Positions 11,907 to 23,383 of a DNA stretch of 64,000 nucleotides are shown here, in pieces. Under the pieces are notes generated by a model, which was not told the origin of the DNA, did not search any database, and saw nothing but the letters and a program-made list of their open reading frames with translations. The DNA comes from Sorghum bicolor. Lineage: Eukaryota; Streptophyta; Magnoliopsida; Poales; Poaceae. The position numbers and the translations under genes were made by a program. The DNA lies in the NCBI RefSeq assembly GCF_000003195.3, contig NC_012870.2, positions 30,248,477-30,312,476 of the forward strand, read 5' to 3'. Each line of letters opens with the position of its first letter. The stretch's first letter is position 1.

Positions 11907-12576
11907 ATTCTCCTCAAAAAAATCTTCAAAGTGCAAGAAAGGTATGTATCCCCTTAAAAAGAGCAAAAGTAGAATTAGACTTTCACCATTGTTATCACCA
12001 TCATCATCATACACCATTCACTCGCCACACATGCACATCTTGATTTGACTTATTGACTTGTTTCTCTAGATCCATGGTTTGACTATGCAATAAATATCTT
12101 GTAAGTATGTATTAGCTGTCTCCCACCTATGAGCTCCCGATATCAAAACCTTATTAGAGTAGGGTGAGAGAGAAGGTAATATCACTATGCCTCATACCAA
12201 AAACACCACATACTTTGAGAGAAGGCATATACCATTACTGCCTTGAAAAGGATCCAGAAATACCACAAAAGAGAGATTTGAGAGAGTCATACAAGGAATC
12301 TCTGAGTTTTATTTGAAAATCTGAAAAAACTCCAGATCTATAGCTGATCAAAGAATAAGAGACATGGCGCTTGACTAGACTGTTCTATCTTTTAACTGCT
12401 CAAGACACAAGTGACGGTTGCAAGCCCCATGGTGAAAGGTAAAATGAGTAAATTTTAAGTCTTAACAGTTTACTCTAACTCAGAGATGAGATCTTACTTT
12501 TAAGGCATGAAACCACTGCCGAAACTCTTGAGTTCAACCTTGCTCAGGGATGAGCAAGAGGTAAGCTTGGGGGAGT
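11907..12576 (+). other. 3' end of A interior and polypurine tract
   Basis: No gene is seen. The last bases are AAGCTTGGGGGAG (12563-12575), directly before the 3' LTR, which is the expected position of the plus-strand primer. Confidence 0.75.
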
Positions 12577-13785
12577 TGTTGACGGTCCTTAAGTACCAAT
12601 ATAATCATCAAATAAATAAAGAAAAGGATCCAAATGCAACCAACACCCAGACTTAGGGTTTTATCTGACAGAATTCCATGAGTTTTGGTGTTTGTCTATT
12701 TCTGCAGGGGGTTATCAGGAAATACGGAAGAAAGGCGCACACGTTGGGTTTACATAGAGATATTAACGTGTCGTGCAATTTTCTATCATCTAGAAGACTC
12801 CAAAAGCCACGGGAACGAACGGGAAGGTGATCGGGCCCGAGGGCAGGGCACCCGCCCTCCCCCCTAGGGTGCCCGCCCTCCCCCCAGAGTCCAATCAAGA
12901 CTCTCTTCGGGGATTACACTCCACCGACCTAAAGGATCAAGGATAACCGTTCAATCAATGTCGGTTTGATCCGATGACCTAGATTCACTTGAGGGGACTA
13001 TATAAGCAGACTCCTTGGCCCCTGGAGGAGAACAAGTTCATCATAGAGTTGAGAGGAGCCTTTGAAGGAATACCTCTCCTCTAAATAGACTTAGGGCTTA
13101 GCATCCAATGTGAGTAGAATTAGATCTTCTAGTTTCTACTAGATTGAGAGAGATAGAGTGGAGGTGTAGATTGGAGGAAGCCTAGCCTGTCAGTGTCTAC
13201 TCCGAGGTTGTACCTTTGGGATCAAGTTCTTCTAACCTGAAGCTTGCTCCTAGGATTCTTCAGTAATTCGACTTCTAAATTCTAGTAAGTTCTTGTTTTA
13301 TTGTTCTTTGGTTTATGAGTTTACTTTAATCTCTTCCGGTTGAGTTTAGAGTAATCATTGCTAGCGTAAACGTGGTGTTTGGGCTAGGGTACTCATAGAT
13401 ATCCCCTGACTAGCTGGACCGTGGTAGTAGCGAGGAACGTGACATTTTCCGAGTTACCTTTGCAAACCATATCTCGTTAGCAGGAAGGATAGGGTTTATA
13501 GGTGCGGGTGTCTAGATTCCGTTAGCCTCCCCAATAGAACAATAGATCATCCTTACCAAGGTTAGAACGAGACTACGGTTGCAGTCTTCTCTATACATCG
13601 CTCACATTGAGAAAAATTCTTTGTATCCTAAAGGGTAGTAGCAATAGATTTGGTTAGTCAGATGCACGCTTTCTCCCAGTGGTAAAAATATAAATATGAT
13701 ACTCTGGATAACCTCCCGGGTGAAATGCTCACCGATATCCGTGCGCTTGCGGATCGTTTCCTGATGGCGTTACCAAATATCAACA
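12577..13785 (+). repeat. 3' LTR of element A
   Basis: 1,209 bp, TGTTGACGG...ATCAACA, followed by the duplication GCATG. TATA box at 12999-13005. It differs from the 5' LTR by scattered substitutions and a roughly 17-bp deletion near 13510 between two GGTG words, indicating a moderately old insertion. Confidence 0.95.
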
Positions 13786-13954
13786 GCATGGTCATATCAC
13801 CAAATCACCAGACTCAGCTTGCTTGTTGAGGCTCAGGAGATCAAAAAATCTAGCTTCTGCACGGTTTGTGAGGGCCTTCGAGTGTGTTACACACAAAACC
13901 AACTTTTTGTGCTAACACATTTTTGGCACGCTCGGTGGGACCACAATCATCAAC

Positions 13955-15750
13955 ATGGATAACAAGACCGTCTTGAATGTCACTCTAGATGAGCTCCCTG
14001 ATAACTTGAAGGAATTGATCACTGTTGTTGTCAATCAGTATCAAAAGAATTGTTTGTTATCCTTCAGCAAGAATAGAGACATGAAGGTGATTCAGAAAAC
14101 TCTTCTTCCAAGAGTAATCATGGAAGGAGAACATGATCCAAGTCTTTAGGTTAAACATGGTGCTATGTATGGAACTACTCTGGCCAATCATAATGAGATT
14201 TTCTTAAATGGCATAACTAATGCCATTAAGGAAGCTTTCAGTCTGAACATAGAAAATAAAGGCCCAACATATTTTGTTCCTAGTGAAAATAAGCAAGTAT
14301 TCATAGGGCAAACATCAAGGGAGCAAGCATCTAGAGAACACCCAATAGGAAATTAACGTATCAATAGAGGCAATACTGTCCAGCAGTTAGTGCAACAGCC
14401 GATAATAGATCATAATATTGGTCATTCGGCTATGAAAATTGCTCCTCAAAATAGAAGATTTGTTAGAGACTTCAATGCTTCACCGTATCAAGGAAGAGTG
14501 GTACTTGGTGAGGTACCTCTAGGGTATCACTATGTTTTTGAGCATTACACTTTGAATGCTTATGAGAATCCTAGGTATCAACCTAATCCTCAGAAGAGTC
14601 AGAACATTGGCTATCAAGAGCATAATAATATGAATCAGTAAGAGACACCATTCTAAGTGGATCCGCTAATGAGTCAAGTGACTGATATGGTACAACACCA
14701 ATTCGGTCTAAAGGCCAATAATACATCAATCACTTATAGAAAGCCATATCCATCGTGGTATGATCAAGTGTTGTTGCCACCAAGATATAGACTGCCTAAT
14801 TTTGTCAATTTACTGGATTAGGTTGAACATCAACCATAGAACATATCAGTCAGTATTTGGCTCAGCTTGGAGAGGTGGCTCATGAACCAGTATTTAAAGT
14901 GTGATTCTTTCCTCTTTCTTGGTTTGGATCTACATTCTCATAGTTTGCATCTTTACCACATGATTCTATTATCGGATGGGAGGATTTGGAATCCAAATTT
15001 CATTAGTACTTCGATTCAGGAGTCATGGAGAAAGGGATTGCATATTTAGTCTATGTGAGGCAAGGAAACAATGAATCTAGACTCCATTATCTCTAGGGGT
15101 TCAAAGAAATCAAAAATCAATGCTTTACATTGACACTTTCAGAAGCAGAAGTGGTTAGCATTGCAATTCGAGGGCTAATACTAGCTGTCAAAGAGAAGAT
15201 TGGTTTTGATTGCCCAAATTTAGCTACTTTGGCTAGAAAAATAACCAGCATTGAGGCACAATTCAAGTATGCACATTTCAATTAGCCTCAGAAAGTTGGC
15301 AATGTTGGTTATGATGCAGGCTCATGTGTTCTAGATCAATTAACTGACAAGAGTGATGAAGAAGTAGAGAATGATGAGATCGCTGCTGTGGATTGGGTAT
15401 GAAAGTATTCTGAGTATATTCTATGGGCAAAGAATAAATCCACAAAGGAAGAAGGGAGAAACTTTAACTTTGATATCACAAAAGTGGATAAAATCTTTGA
15501 CTACTTGTTAGAAAAGGGTCATATTGAGCTAAAAGGGAATCATAAGATACCATTGCCTGAAGAGCTCAAGAAGAAGAGGTATTACAAATACCATAATTCT
15601 ACCACTCATAATACTAATGATTGCAAAATTTTTAGAGATATCATCCAGCAAGCCATCAACAAAGGAAGAATTGTTGTAGCAAAGACCAAAGGTGCTATGG
15701 GTATAGAAGGCCACCCTTTCCCAATAAACATGGTTGCATCTTCCTTCTAG
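13955..15750 (+). pseudogene. gag of element B
   Basis: Opens at ATG 13955 (MDNKTVLNVTLDELP) and is broken by several stops. In pieces across three frames the Tat-type gag core can be followed from about 14700 (PRYRLPNFVN, FASLPHDSI) to 15290 (VKEKIGFDCPNLATLARKI). The end (15484-15750) contains YYKYHNSTTHNTNDCKIF, which corresponds to the Cys/His knuckle of the lineage with the first Cys changed to Tyr. Confidence 0.75.
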
Positions 15751-16406
15751 AAAGGTAAATTCAAAGTGCTGAGCCAAGGAAGCAAGAACAATTGATTTAG
15801 AGAGACAAATATCAGCTATAAAATATCGGGAGATCAAGATGAAGCATGATCAACAAGATAGTCAATATGATCGTCCTCAGACTTCTAAAGTTGGTGAGAT
15901 GAGTATGTGTCCTAGTGTCAGAATTCTTCTAAACAAATGGCAATGATAGAAGGAGAAAGATCAGATGCACCGAGAAAGGGATTATTAGGAGTATCAAGAG
16001 TGGCTTGAAGAAGAAGAATATGAGAGGCATCGTTATGAAGAGAGGAGAATCAAGGAGGAGAATGAATATCACCGGAAATTGTCCTTTCTTTAGGCATTGC
16101 TGGAATGAAGGCTTGAAGCTGTCTACCCTTAATAACTATCCTGAAAGTGATCAGTATTGGGAGTATCGATAAGCAAAAGTCAACCACCGATCTATGCATG
16201 AACGGTTAAATTTTGGAGGAACAGATTGGTGTAAAAAATTGAAAATGCCCAAGATTGGCTAGAAGGAATAGTAGCCAATCAAGAAATGACTGAAAGAGAA
16301 TATGTTTGGCAGAAGGATCAATGACGTCCAGGGGGACTTACTAGAAGACAAAAGGAGCTGTGTGTGCTGAGTTGACAGTTGGTAGTAAGAGCTTGCCTAC
16401 TACTTT

Positions 16407-16667
16407 GTGGTTGATGCCAAAGGCACATACATCATACTTCTCGGTAGAGACTGGATCCATGCCAATGGCCACATTCCATCCACTATGCATCAGAGTTTGA
16501 TTCAATGGATTGGGGATACTATGGATATTGTTCCAGCTGATTCTTCTATTAGTATTTCTTATGCTGAAGTAGATGAGTGGAATTTTGAGGGTATGGAATG
16601 TTTCTGTGGAAAAATATATGAAGGAGACATCATCAAAGTATTTGAAGATGATCAACAACCGATATAA
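16407..16667 (+). pseudogene. protease C-terminal part of element B
   Basis: The 86-codon frame contains ILLGRDWIHANGHIPSTMHQ followed by LIQWIGD. This is the hallmark C-terminal block of Tat-type proteases (LLGRDWIHAN). The upstream active-site region is out of frame and not recognisable. Confidence 0.8.
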
Positions 16668-16893
16668 GCAGTCGGCTCTGGAAGCTTTAATTAATAGATT
16701 CTTTAGTCAATGACGATGAAGGCAATATGGGAAAGGTTTTATGTCAGCCGATGAATTAGAATCAGTAGATATATGAGATGGAGATAAGCCTAGGCTGACA
16801 TATATTAGTGCTAGGTTAAGTCCTGAGTATAAACAAGAATTAACAACTTTATTAAAAGAATATAAGGACTATTTTGCTTGGAAATGTTATGAA

Positions 16894-18050
16894 ATGCTCG
16901 GTCTTGATCAAAAATTAGTTGAGCATCAATTGCTAATTAAACCTGGATATCGACCTTTTAAACAAGCTCCGAGAAGAATAAAGTCAGATTTCATGGCAGA
17001 TGTGAAGGCAGAGATTACTCGGTTGTATGAAGCAGAATTTATTCGACAATGTCAGTATGCAGAACGGATATCTAGTGTAGTTCCTGTTTATAAGAAAAAT
17101 GGGAAGGTGAGAGTTTGCATTGTCTTCAGGGATCTAAACAATGCTACTCCCATAGATATTTACCCAATGCCAATTGCCAATATGCTAGTAGGTGCAGCAG
17201 CAGGGCATAAAGTGATTAGTTTTATGGATGATAATGCTGGGTATAATCAGATATTTATGGCAGAAGAAGACATCCACAAAATTGCTTTTAGGTGCCCTAG
17301 AGCTTTGGGGTTATATGAGTGGGTAGTCAGACTTTTGTGTTTACAAATGCCGGTGCAACATATCAGAAGGATATGAATTATATCTTTCATGAGTTGATCG
17401 GCAAAATTGTGGAAATTTATATAGATGATGTGGTTGTGAAGTCTAAGGGATATCAAGAACATTTAAAAGATCTTAGAGCTACTCTTGAGTGTGCAAGGAA
17501 GCATGGATTAAGGATGAATCCTCATAAGTATACATTCGGGGTATCAGCAAGACAATTCTTAGGTTTTATGGTGCATGAAAAAGGGATTGAGGTTGAACAC
17601 AAGAGTCTTGTTGTGATCAGCAAAATAGTACTACCAACTATAAGTTCAATTTTGTCAGAAGGTTTATACCAAATTTATCAACTAAAATTTTGCCATTCTT
17701 AGTATTGATAAATTGAAGAATGATCAAGAATTCAGATGGGGTGACGAACAACAAAAGGCATTTGAGGAGATTAAAGAGTACATGAAATCTCCACCATGTT
17801 AATTCCTCCTCAAATGAGGAAACCTTTTAAGTTGTATGTAGCGGTCGGTGACCATACGATTGGGTCGACCTTAATGCAAGAATTTGAAGAAAAGGAGAGA
17901 GTAATTTTCTATTTGAGTAGAAGGTTGTTGGATCCAGAGACAAGATACTCTCTCATTGAAAAGTTTGTTTGTGCTTATATTTTTCATGCACCAAACTTTG
18001 ACATTATTTGCTATCTTCTGAATGCACAGTGGTGTCTAAGTTTGATGTGA
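16894..18050 (+). pseudogene. reverse transcriptase and RNase H of element B
   Basis: The first piece (16894-17376) carries the RT fingers and palm: RPFKQAPRRIKSD, VVPVYKKNGKVRVC, DLNNATPIDIYPMP and GYNQIFMAEED. A frameshift near 17320 moves into the next frame (17319-17702) with FTNAGATYQKDMN and the intact catalytic YIDD at 17418-17429. A further break leads to 17796-18050, the start of RNase H (FKLYVAVGDHTIGSTLMQE, LLDPETRYSLIEK). The usual D-A-S of the RNase H active site reads VAVGD, so it too is degraded. Confidence 0.85.
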
Positions 18051-18189
18051 TTAAACATATGTTGTCCACGCCTATTTTAAATGGGATATTAGTAAGTGGA
18101 TTCTTGCATTATCAGAATTTGATTTGAGATATGAATTGGCTAAAGTAGTTAAAGGTCAGATAATATCTGATTTCATTACTCATCATCGT

Positions 18190-18650
18190 GAGAAAGAGAT
18201 CCAATTATTAGAATTAACTCCTTGAGCTTTATTTTTTGATGGGTCTACCTACAAACAAGGTGGAGGTGTTGGTATTGTTTTGATTTCACCACAAGAGATG
18301 AGTTTTGAATATGCTATTCCAATAAATCCGACATCTACCAACAATCAGGCTGAGTATGAAGCTATCTTCAAAGGAATTCAATTACTATATGAGGTGAAGG
18401 CTGAGTCTATTGAAATTTTTCATGATTCTCAATGAGTGATTAACCAATTGCTCGGCCTATATAAATTCAAAGATGATATATTGAGAAACTATTATGAAGA
18501 TTGGCGAGAGCTTCTTAATTCTTTTTCTTCTGTTGTTATTAAGCATATTCCTAGGAATTAGAATAAAAAGGCTAATCGACTAGCTCAGATTGCTTCTTGG
18601 TATCGACAAATGGTTGAGATGTTAGTTGATGAACTTGATAATGAAGATTG
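18190..18650 (+). pseudogene. second RNase H (aRNH) of element B
   Basis: One frame with two or three stops reads ELTPWALFFDGSTYKQGGG, then NNQAEYEAIFKGIQLL, then IEIFHDSQ and HIPRN-NKKANRLAQIAS. The spacing of D (FFDGS), E (AEYEA), D (FHDSQ) and the final region matches an archaeal-type RNase H, which Tat-lineage elements carry after the ordinary RNase H. The stop in place of the residue after HDSQ and another after IPRN show decay. Confidence 0.8.
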
Positions 18651-18728
18651 GAGTGTGTTATACAGAAGACCAACTTTTTGCGCTAACACTATGAACATAC
18701 AAGTCATTTATGTACGCCATTTATTTCA

Positions 18729-18911
18729 TCTTCTATTCCTCTATTATATAAACTATTAGCGTAGCAATTTTTTTTACCAAAATGATACAATAAAATAACA
18801 TGCAAGTTATACACACACACAAAATATATAGAATATCATATAGTAATGATATGTATATAACAGATTTATTTTTAAGAAAATCCCACGGCAACGCGCGGGG
18901 TATACTCCTAG
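18729..18911 (+). mobile_element. short Helitron-like element
   Basis: Begins TCTTCTATTCC after an A and ends with a GC-rich hairpin (CCCACGGCAACGCGCGGG, 18883-18900) followed 7 bases later by CTAG and then a T. Helitrons insert between A and T, start TC and end CTRR after such a hairpin. The 3' end is convincing; the 5' end is my best guess among nearby TC starts. Confidence 0.55.
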
Positions 18912-19097
18912 TTCTAGCAATTTGTTACTCACTAATGCTCTTATGAACAAAACAATAAGTGCTATATTGTGCTTCGTACCTCTGTAGCCTTAGCTTGTTT
19001 TTGTTTCGTATGTTATACAACGTTGGTTATTAGGTTTCCAGAGGACAGTTATCCGACCAAGTATTTTATGTGAGAACCTTGCTTGATTACCACCATG

Positions 19098-19263
19098 CAG
19101 GGGCGGATGCACGGGGTGGGCTGCCCGGGCTGCAGCCCCCTCTAGCCTGATTTATGCCTTTAACTCAATAGTATTTTGCTTCAAATTACCATTAATTTCT
19201 AGCTTTAGTTCTAAACCTTCACTATTTAGCCTCCCCTTTGTCCTAATTCTGGATCCGCCCCTG
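19098..19263. mobile_element. hAT-type MITE, 166 bp
   Basis: The ends are CAGGGGCGGATGCA and, read inward from the right, CAGGGGCGGATCCA. The flanks are CCACCATG (19090-19097) and CCATCATG (19264-19271), an 8-bp duplication with one later change. It has no coding capacity. Confidence 0.9.
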
Positions 19264-19271
19264 CCATCATG

Positions 19272-20310
19272 TATACTCTAAAAACACCGAGATTCAAAAA
19301 GGTCTTCTTGACACCCATGAGACTCATCCAAAAATTAGAATCTCATGTTTTCTGACAAACATGGAAAAGACATTTATCCTTAATATATTTGTTTCCAAGA
19401 AGCCGTTGCCAAACCCCATGTTCATTATAGAACTTGAGCAACCACTTGCTCAAAAGACATTTATTTTGTATATCTTGATACTGAATTCCTATCCCCCTGT
19501 TCTTTAGGTTGACATATCATCTTACTAGCTTGTATTTTTTGTGTTGACAATTTTGTCAAAAGAATCTAGATCTTTAATAATACTCTGTTTTCTTCGGTAC
19601 ACCCCTAGAGACTTCAAATAAAGAAAGTATAAATAGAGGTAGACTTGACAAAACTGAATTAATAAGCACTAATCTTGCCCCAATAGACAAATGCCTTCAT
19701 TTCCATCCACTAAGTCTTTTTTCAATCATCTTTGTAACTTTTTTCCATTCTCTGTTATTTAACTTGAGATAAATCATTGGTAGACCCAAATAATGTAAGG
19801 GTTAAGTGCCTAACTTGCAACCTAACAGTTATGAATAAGGACCATCATAATATTTTGTCTCCCCGGAACAGAAGATCTCACTCCTATGGAAATTAATTTT
19901 AAAACCTAACAATTGCTCAAATGTACATATAAGCAATTTCATGTTTCTTGCTAGCACCATGTCATCAGCATACTACAAGATAGAAAGACCATTATTATCT
20001 ACCAAATGGGGCACTACCCCTTCTATTCGACCATCTTCTTTGGCTCTATCAATTATGATCGCCATTAGTCACTAAATGAAAGTATTTGGTATTAGCATCT
20101 CCTTCCAATAAATGTTTGACCATTGCTCTTTGATATCATTTTAGTTCTTCCTCTCGCGGTAGGTGGGATAGTCGTTCAAGTTTAAGATTTTGTTCATTCG
20201 CATCTCAAGGTCCCAGCTTTGCTTTCTCATCTAACTCGTCCAACTTATTCATAAGTTGTTTTTCCCTCTTTTTATAGGCACCACTGACGTTTTTAGCCCA
20301 TCACCTTAAG
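19272..20310 (-). pseudogene. L1-type LINE reverse transcriptase remnant
   Basis: Reading the minus strand from about 20300: a linker with LLEGDANTKYFH (about 20102-20076), then MAIIIDRAKEDGRIEG and the catalytic YADD (19961-19972) preceded by GLSIL. Then come LLGFKINFHRSE and a long C-terminal part ending near GVKKTFLNLG. These are the order and motifs of plant L1-type non-LTR retrotransposons. A large block between the linker and the RT palm (about 20075) is deleted, and stops are frequent. Neither the endonuclease nor the poly-A tail is visible. Confidence 0.8.
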
Positions 20311-20400
20311 TATTGGCATACTCTTCTCTATGTATAAGCTATTATAGAAATTATGGACAGGGAAGATCAGTTTCAACTACATAATATTTATTGTTCTCCC

Positions 20401-20545
20401 TGCCCTAATATAGTATATTGTACTGTGAAACTACTTAAGGAAACCATGGATTAGGACTGCCCTAATATAGTACACTGTACTATGAAACTACTTAAAGAAA
20501 TCATAGATTGGGACTGCCCTAAAATAATATATTGTACTGTACTGT
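20401..20545. repeat. 57-bp tandem repeat, about 2.5 copies
   Basis: The unit begins TGCCCTAATATAGTA and restarts at 20458 and 20515, giving a period of 57. Copies differ by a few substitutions; the third is partial. Confidence 0.85.
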
Positions 20546-21486
20546 ATTGCAGTTACAGGTGGAGAAGCCGCAGCACATTTCAAGCAAAATACTCCTGCAA
20601 CATGCTTTCTTCCTCCCCTTTTGCACTTTGGCTTTCTTGGGATCACATTCACATCCATCGGCGGCAGCGTCCGCAGAATGCCAAACGAAAAAAATAACCT
20701 GTGCAAAGCAAAAGGATAAAGCAGCCTACAAGGCAGCGACAGCGGTAGCGTTGGATCCAATGCAAGGCCGAGCGGCCTGTCATGCCAGAGGTACTGATAG
20801 CAGTAGAAGAAGACTCTAATGGTCCAGCCAGTCCTCAACATTGCGTTCCTACTACGCACAAGATCAGCAGCAAAACCACAGCCACATCATCCCTGACCAA
20901 GGACTGACAATGAATCTATGTGAGGTTACCATCAAGCATCTTGATGTAACATCATCCCTGACGCAGCCCAGAGCACAAACACAGTAGCCGCTCATGGTCC
21001 ATTCACATAAGTAGTACAAGTATAACCGTAGGCAGATTTTAAGGAGCTAAAAAATTACTAAATGGTTATTCAAAAATTACTATCTGTATACGGTTAACTA
21101 AAAAATATATATAAGTATTTTCTGTTTGTAAACTTCAGGTATGTCCACTTCATTCTATTGTCCTACACCAACAAAATCTATATTTTAGCCCATATTTAGG
21201 CTATGTGAAGTTTGGCAAGCGTGTTTACCTCCCATAGATGTTATGTTGGATTTTATTCATTGATAACGCACGTGAAAATAGACTTCCAAGTTTGAAATAT
21301 ATTCATCTTCATATTCAAGGAACATATACAATGCAAGTTGGCTAGTCCCTTAGATAAGGTACTGTATGTTTTGGTGTATTTAACCGTGTAACCATTTGCG
21401 CAGCTATCGGTTGCCATTATTTTGTTTTCTTTCTGCTGCAGCGGGACCGTGTATGGAGGGATGGGATACAGGCACATGAAAGGTCA
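20546..21486. other. unassigned intergenic DNA
   Basis: No gene, RNA or mobile-element structure that I can support. A 123-codon minus-strand frame (20488-20859) has no recognisable domain and overlaps the tandem repeat, so I leave it out. Confidence 0.4.
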
Positions 21487-21837
21487 AGCATCTCCAACCG
21501 TTTGGCAAAATTCATTTCCTTGTTTGCCAACATCCAAAATAATATGGGAGGAAAAAAGATTTTATCTCCAATAGTTTGACAAATTTCGTTTTCTAAAACC
21601 CAAAAACCTGCTAACGAAACGAAGAGTCCGTTAAGCGAACGAAGAGTCCCGCTAAGCATGTGAAGAAAGACCGATGCCAACCACGGAGTCCACACGCATA
21701 TTTGCGCGCTAGACAGAGAGATATGCCAAGTTAGAAAAGATGGAGAACTGAGATGCCAAACTGTTGGAGAGGATTTTTCCTCATTTTGCTAAAAATGTTA
21801 TGGATGAGAAGTCATTTGCCAAACTATTGGAGATGCT
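21487..21837. mobile_element. inverted-repeat MITE, 351 bp
   Basis: The ends AGCATCTCCAACCGTTTGGC and, read inward from the right, AGCATCTCCAATAGTTTGGC form a 20-bp inverted repeat with two or three mismatches. Related words (TCTCCAATAGTTTG near 21570, CCAAACTGTTGGAGA near 21757) recur inside. No clear target duplication is seen, so I do not assign a superfamily. Confidence 0.75.
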
Positions 21838-21844
21838 CTATTGG

Positions 21845-22250
21845 TATTTGTTAACGCATATAGAGAATTTCCGCAAGCACACGGATACCATTATAGCTTT
21901 TATCCGGGAGTATTCTAGAGTATCGTATTTATCCACAGGGAAACAATGGTTAAAGAGACTGATAATTTATCATCATGTATCTACTAACTTAATATACCAA
22001 GTAAACTAAAGTGAGGGTAAGTGATAATAATAAGAGATATGAATAATGACACACATAGGAGAATTCCATGATAAATGAGCAGTTAAGCTAAATTGAGAGG
22101 AAAATAGGAGAGCTCAGGGTTCCTAAATACTTCTCTATTAGTTTGGTTCTATTTTAATTTAGACTAGATTATTACTGGGGGTACAAGAATCATACAATAA
22201 CACTTTGGAGCAGCAGTACCTTTTGACTCTCGATAAAACTAGGAAAAAAT
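21845..22250 (-). repeat. degraded Athila-type LTR fragment
   Basis: The segment CCGCAAGCACACGGATACC followed by a GAGTATTCTAGAGTATCGTA stretch corresponds to the inner end of the LTRs of C, E, D and A (CCGCAAGCGCACAGAT, then TATTCCAGGTATCGT) in the minus orientation. It may be what is left of the left LTR of C, but the sequence is more diverged than expected and no duplication supports that. Confidence 0.55.
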
Positions 22251-22879
22251 AGTTGAGGGAAGGCTCACCAATCTGAACATGGTGGATTACAAAGTGGTAG
22301 GAATTTTACTCTCTGTCACACAAGGAACTTATCATGTGTTTTTGTATTTTTAAAATTTAAATATCCAGAAATCAGTGTCACAAGGAACTAGATAAATAGC
22401 AGCTCAAACCAAATCATATCATACCCATCAACTACCTAGACTTAGATCAAGTGTATGCTCCCATAGGCTTCAGGTGCAAAGTAAATTATCATGTCAAAAC
22501 TATCATGTCTAGCATTGGGAGAATTCTATGTTGAAAACTAGGTACTTGAAAGGAACTAGAATAGAGCAACTATTCATCATCTCTATGGTGATCATCTCAA
22601 GAGTCTTTTTATTCAAACTAAACATAGCAAACTTAAAGATTTAAAACAAACTTTTGTACACACTCTTTTTATGTGGTTTTCACTTTTTCATATTTTTTTA
22701 TTTTTTTTAACATATTACAACAAACAAGCAAGAACATGTTTTTGGTTTTTCTGGTTTTGCATTTTTTTTAAAATACATAGCAACTAAGATAAACACACAA
22801 AATGATTTAAATTGCAAAAAAATAAAACATACCTAGATAACTGGGGGCAGCCTCCCCCAAGCTAGCTGATGTCGTGGTT
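22251..22879 (-). other. 3' non-coding region of C
   Basis: Aligns by eye with 28120-28620 of element E: shared words include GAACTTATCATGTG/GAACTCATCATGTG and CTAGGTACTTG. It ends at a polypurine-like CTCCCCCAAGCT (22852-22863 on the plus strand). No gene is present. Confidence 0.6.
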
Positions 22880-23050
22880 CACTGAATGTTCCAATGGGCC
22901 AACAAGGCCGCAAGATTGTCGTTCTCACGTTGTTGTTCTTGCTGAATCAGCCAGCATCTCGCCTTGGTTCTGCAACATCCCTCGCTGAATTTCTTGTTGT
23001 TCTTGGATGGTACGGAGGGTGTTGTTGGTACGCTGGTGGAAGGTCAACTA
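22880..23050 (-). pseudogene. coiled-coil tail stub of the 3' ORF of C
   Basis: Minus-strand translation from about 23045 gives FHQRTNNTLRTIQEQQEI followed by a Gln/Glu-rich stretch. This matches FFTRTDNTLLDIQNKQAE at the C-terminus of the env-position ORF in E. Only this tail remains; the body of the ORF is absent between it and the protease at 23384. Confidence 0.65.
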
Positions 23051-23383
23051 GAAATGCATGAGTAAATATTTTTGGGCCACCACGGTAGATAACTAATATG
23101 GGTTTTTACACTCCATAGAAATTTCTCTACATGGGGCTTTAATCATTTTTATATTTTGTTATTTTTATTTTATTTTATGAGCAAACATGATTAGTGAAAT
23201 AGGATTAAGAAATAAAAATGATGAAGGAAATAAGTATATACAGTAAAGATGGATAAATACCGATTTACCTCCCGGCGAGGGTTCGAATGTTTTGAGTCCT
23301 CCAAACGAGACCTCCAATATAATTTATTCTTCCATAGTCTCCGGCTCTTGTGTTGACGGCTCTGATGATTCTTCTTGGTTCTT
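23051..23383 (-). other. non-coding spacer of C
   Basis: A/T-rich. It contains CCGATTTACCTCCCGG (about 23262-23277), shared with E at 31932-31947, just downstream of the protease stop. Confidence 0.5.

Larger units (their letters stand above)
5019..13785 (+). mobile_element. Athila-type LTR retrotransposon A, decayed
   Basis: Both LTRs are present (5019-6242 and 12577-13785), both begin TGTTGAC and end ATCAACA, and they are flanked by the 5-bp duplication GCATG (5014-5018 and 13786-13790). A primer site of the tRNA-Asp type and a polypurine tract (AAGCTTGGGGGAG) are in the right places. The interior keeps only gag scraps and a protease scrap; RT, RNase H and integrase are absent. It belongs to the same broad family as D (similar LTR, primer site and gag) but to a clearly diverged subfamily. 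A hAT-like element inserted later at 7284-8125. Confidence 0.95.
13797..18689 (+). mobile_element. Tat-lineage Ty3/gypsy element B, truncated
   Basis: Starts with the last ~120 bp of an LTR (to about 13919), followed by a primer-site-like TTTTTGGCACGCTCGG. The interior encodes gag, protease, RT, RNase H and a second, archaeal-type RNase H, the combination that defines the Tat lineage. Integrase is missing: at 18651 the sequence passes directly into a 39-bp copy of the LTR end (GAGTGTGTTA...GCTAACAC) that also occurs at 13880-13919. Frames are broken by many stops and indels, so it is old. Its left edge joins the H pol tail without a recognisable target duplication. Confidence 0.85.

Noticed and set aside
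20488..20859. 123-codon minus-strand frame
   Set aside because: It overlaps a tandem repeat, has no recognisable domain and no supporting gene structure.
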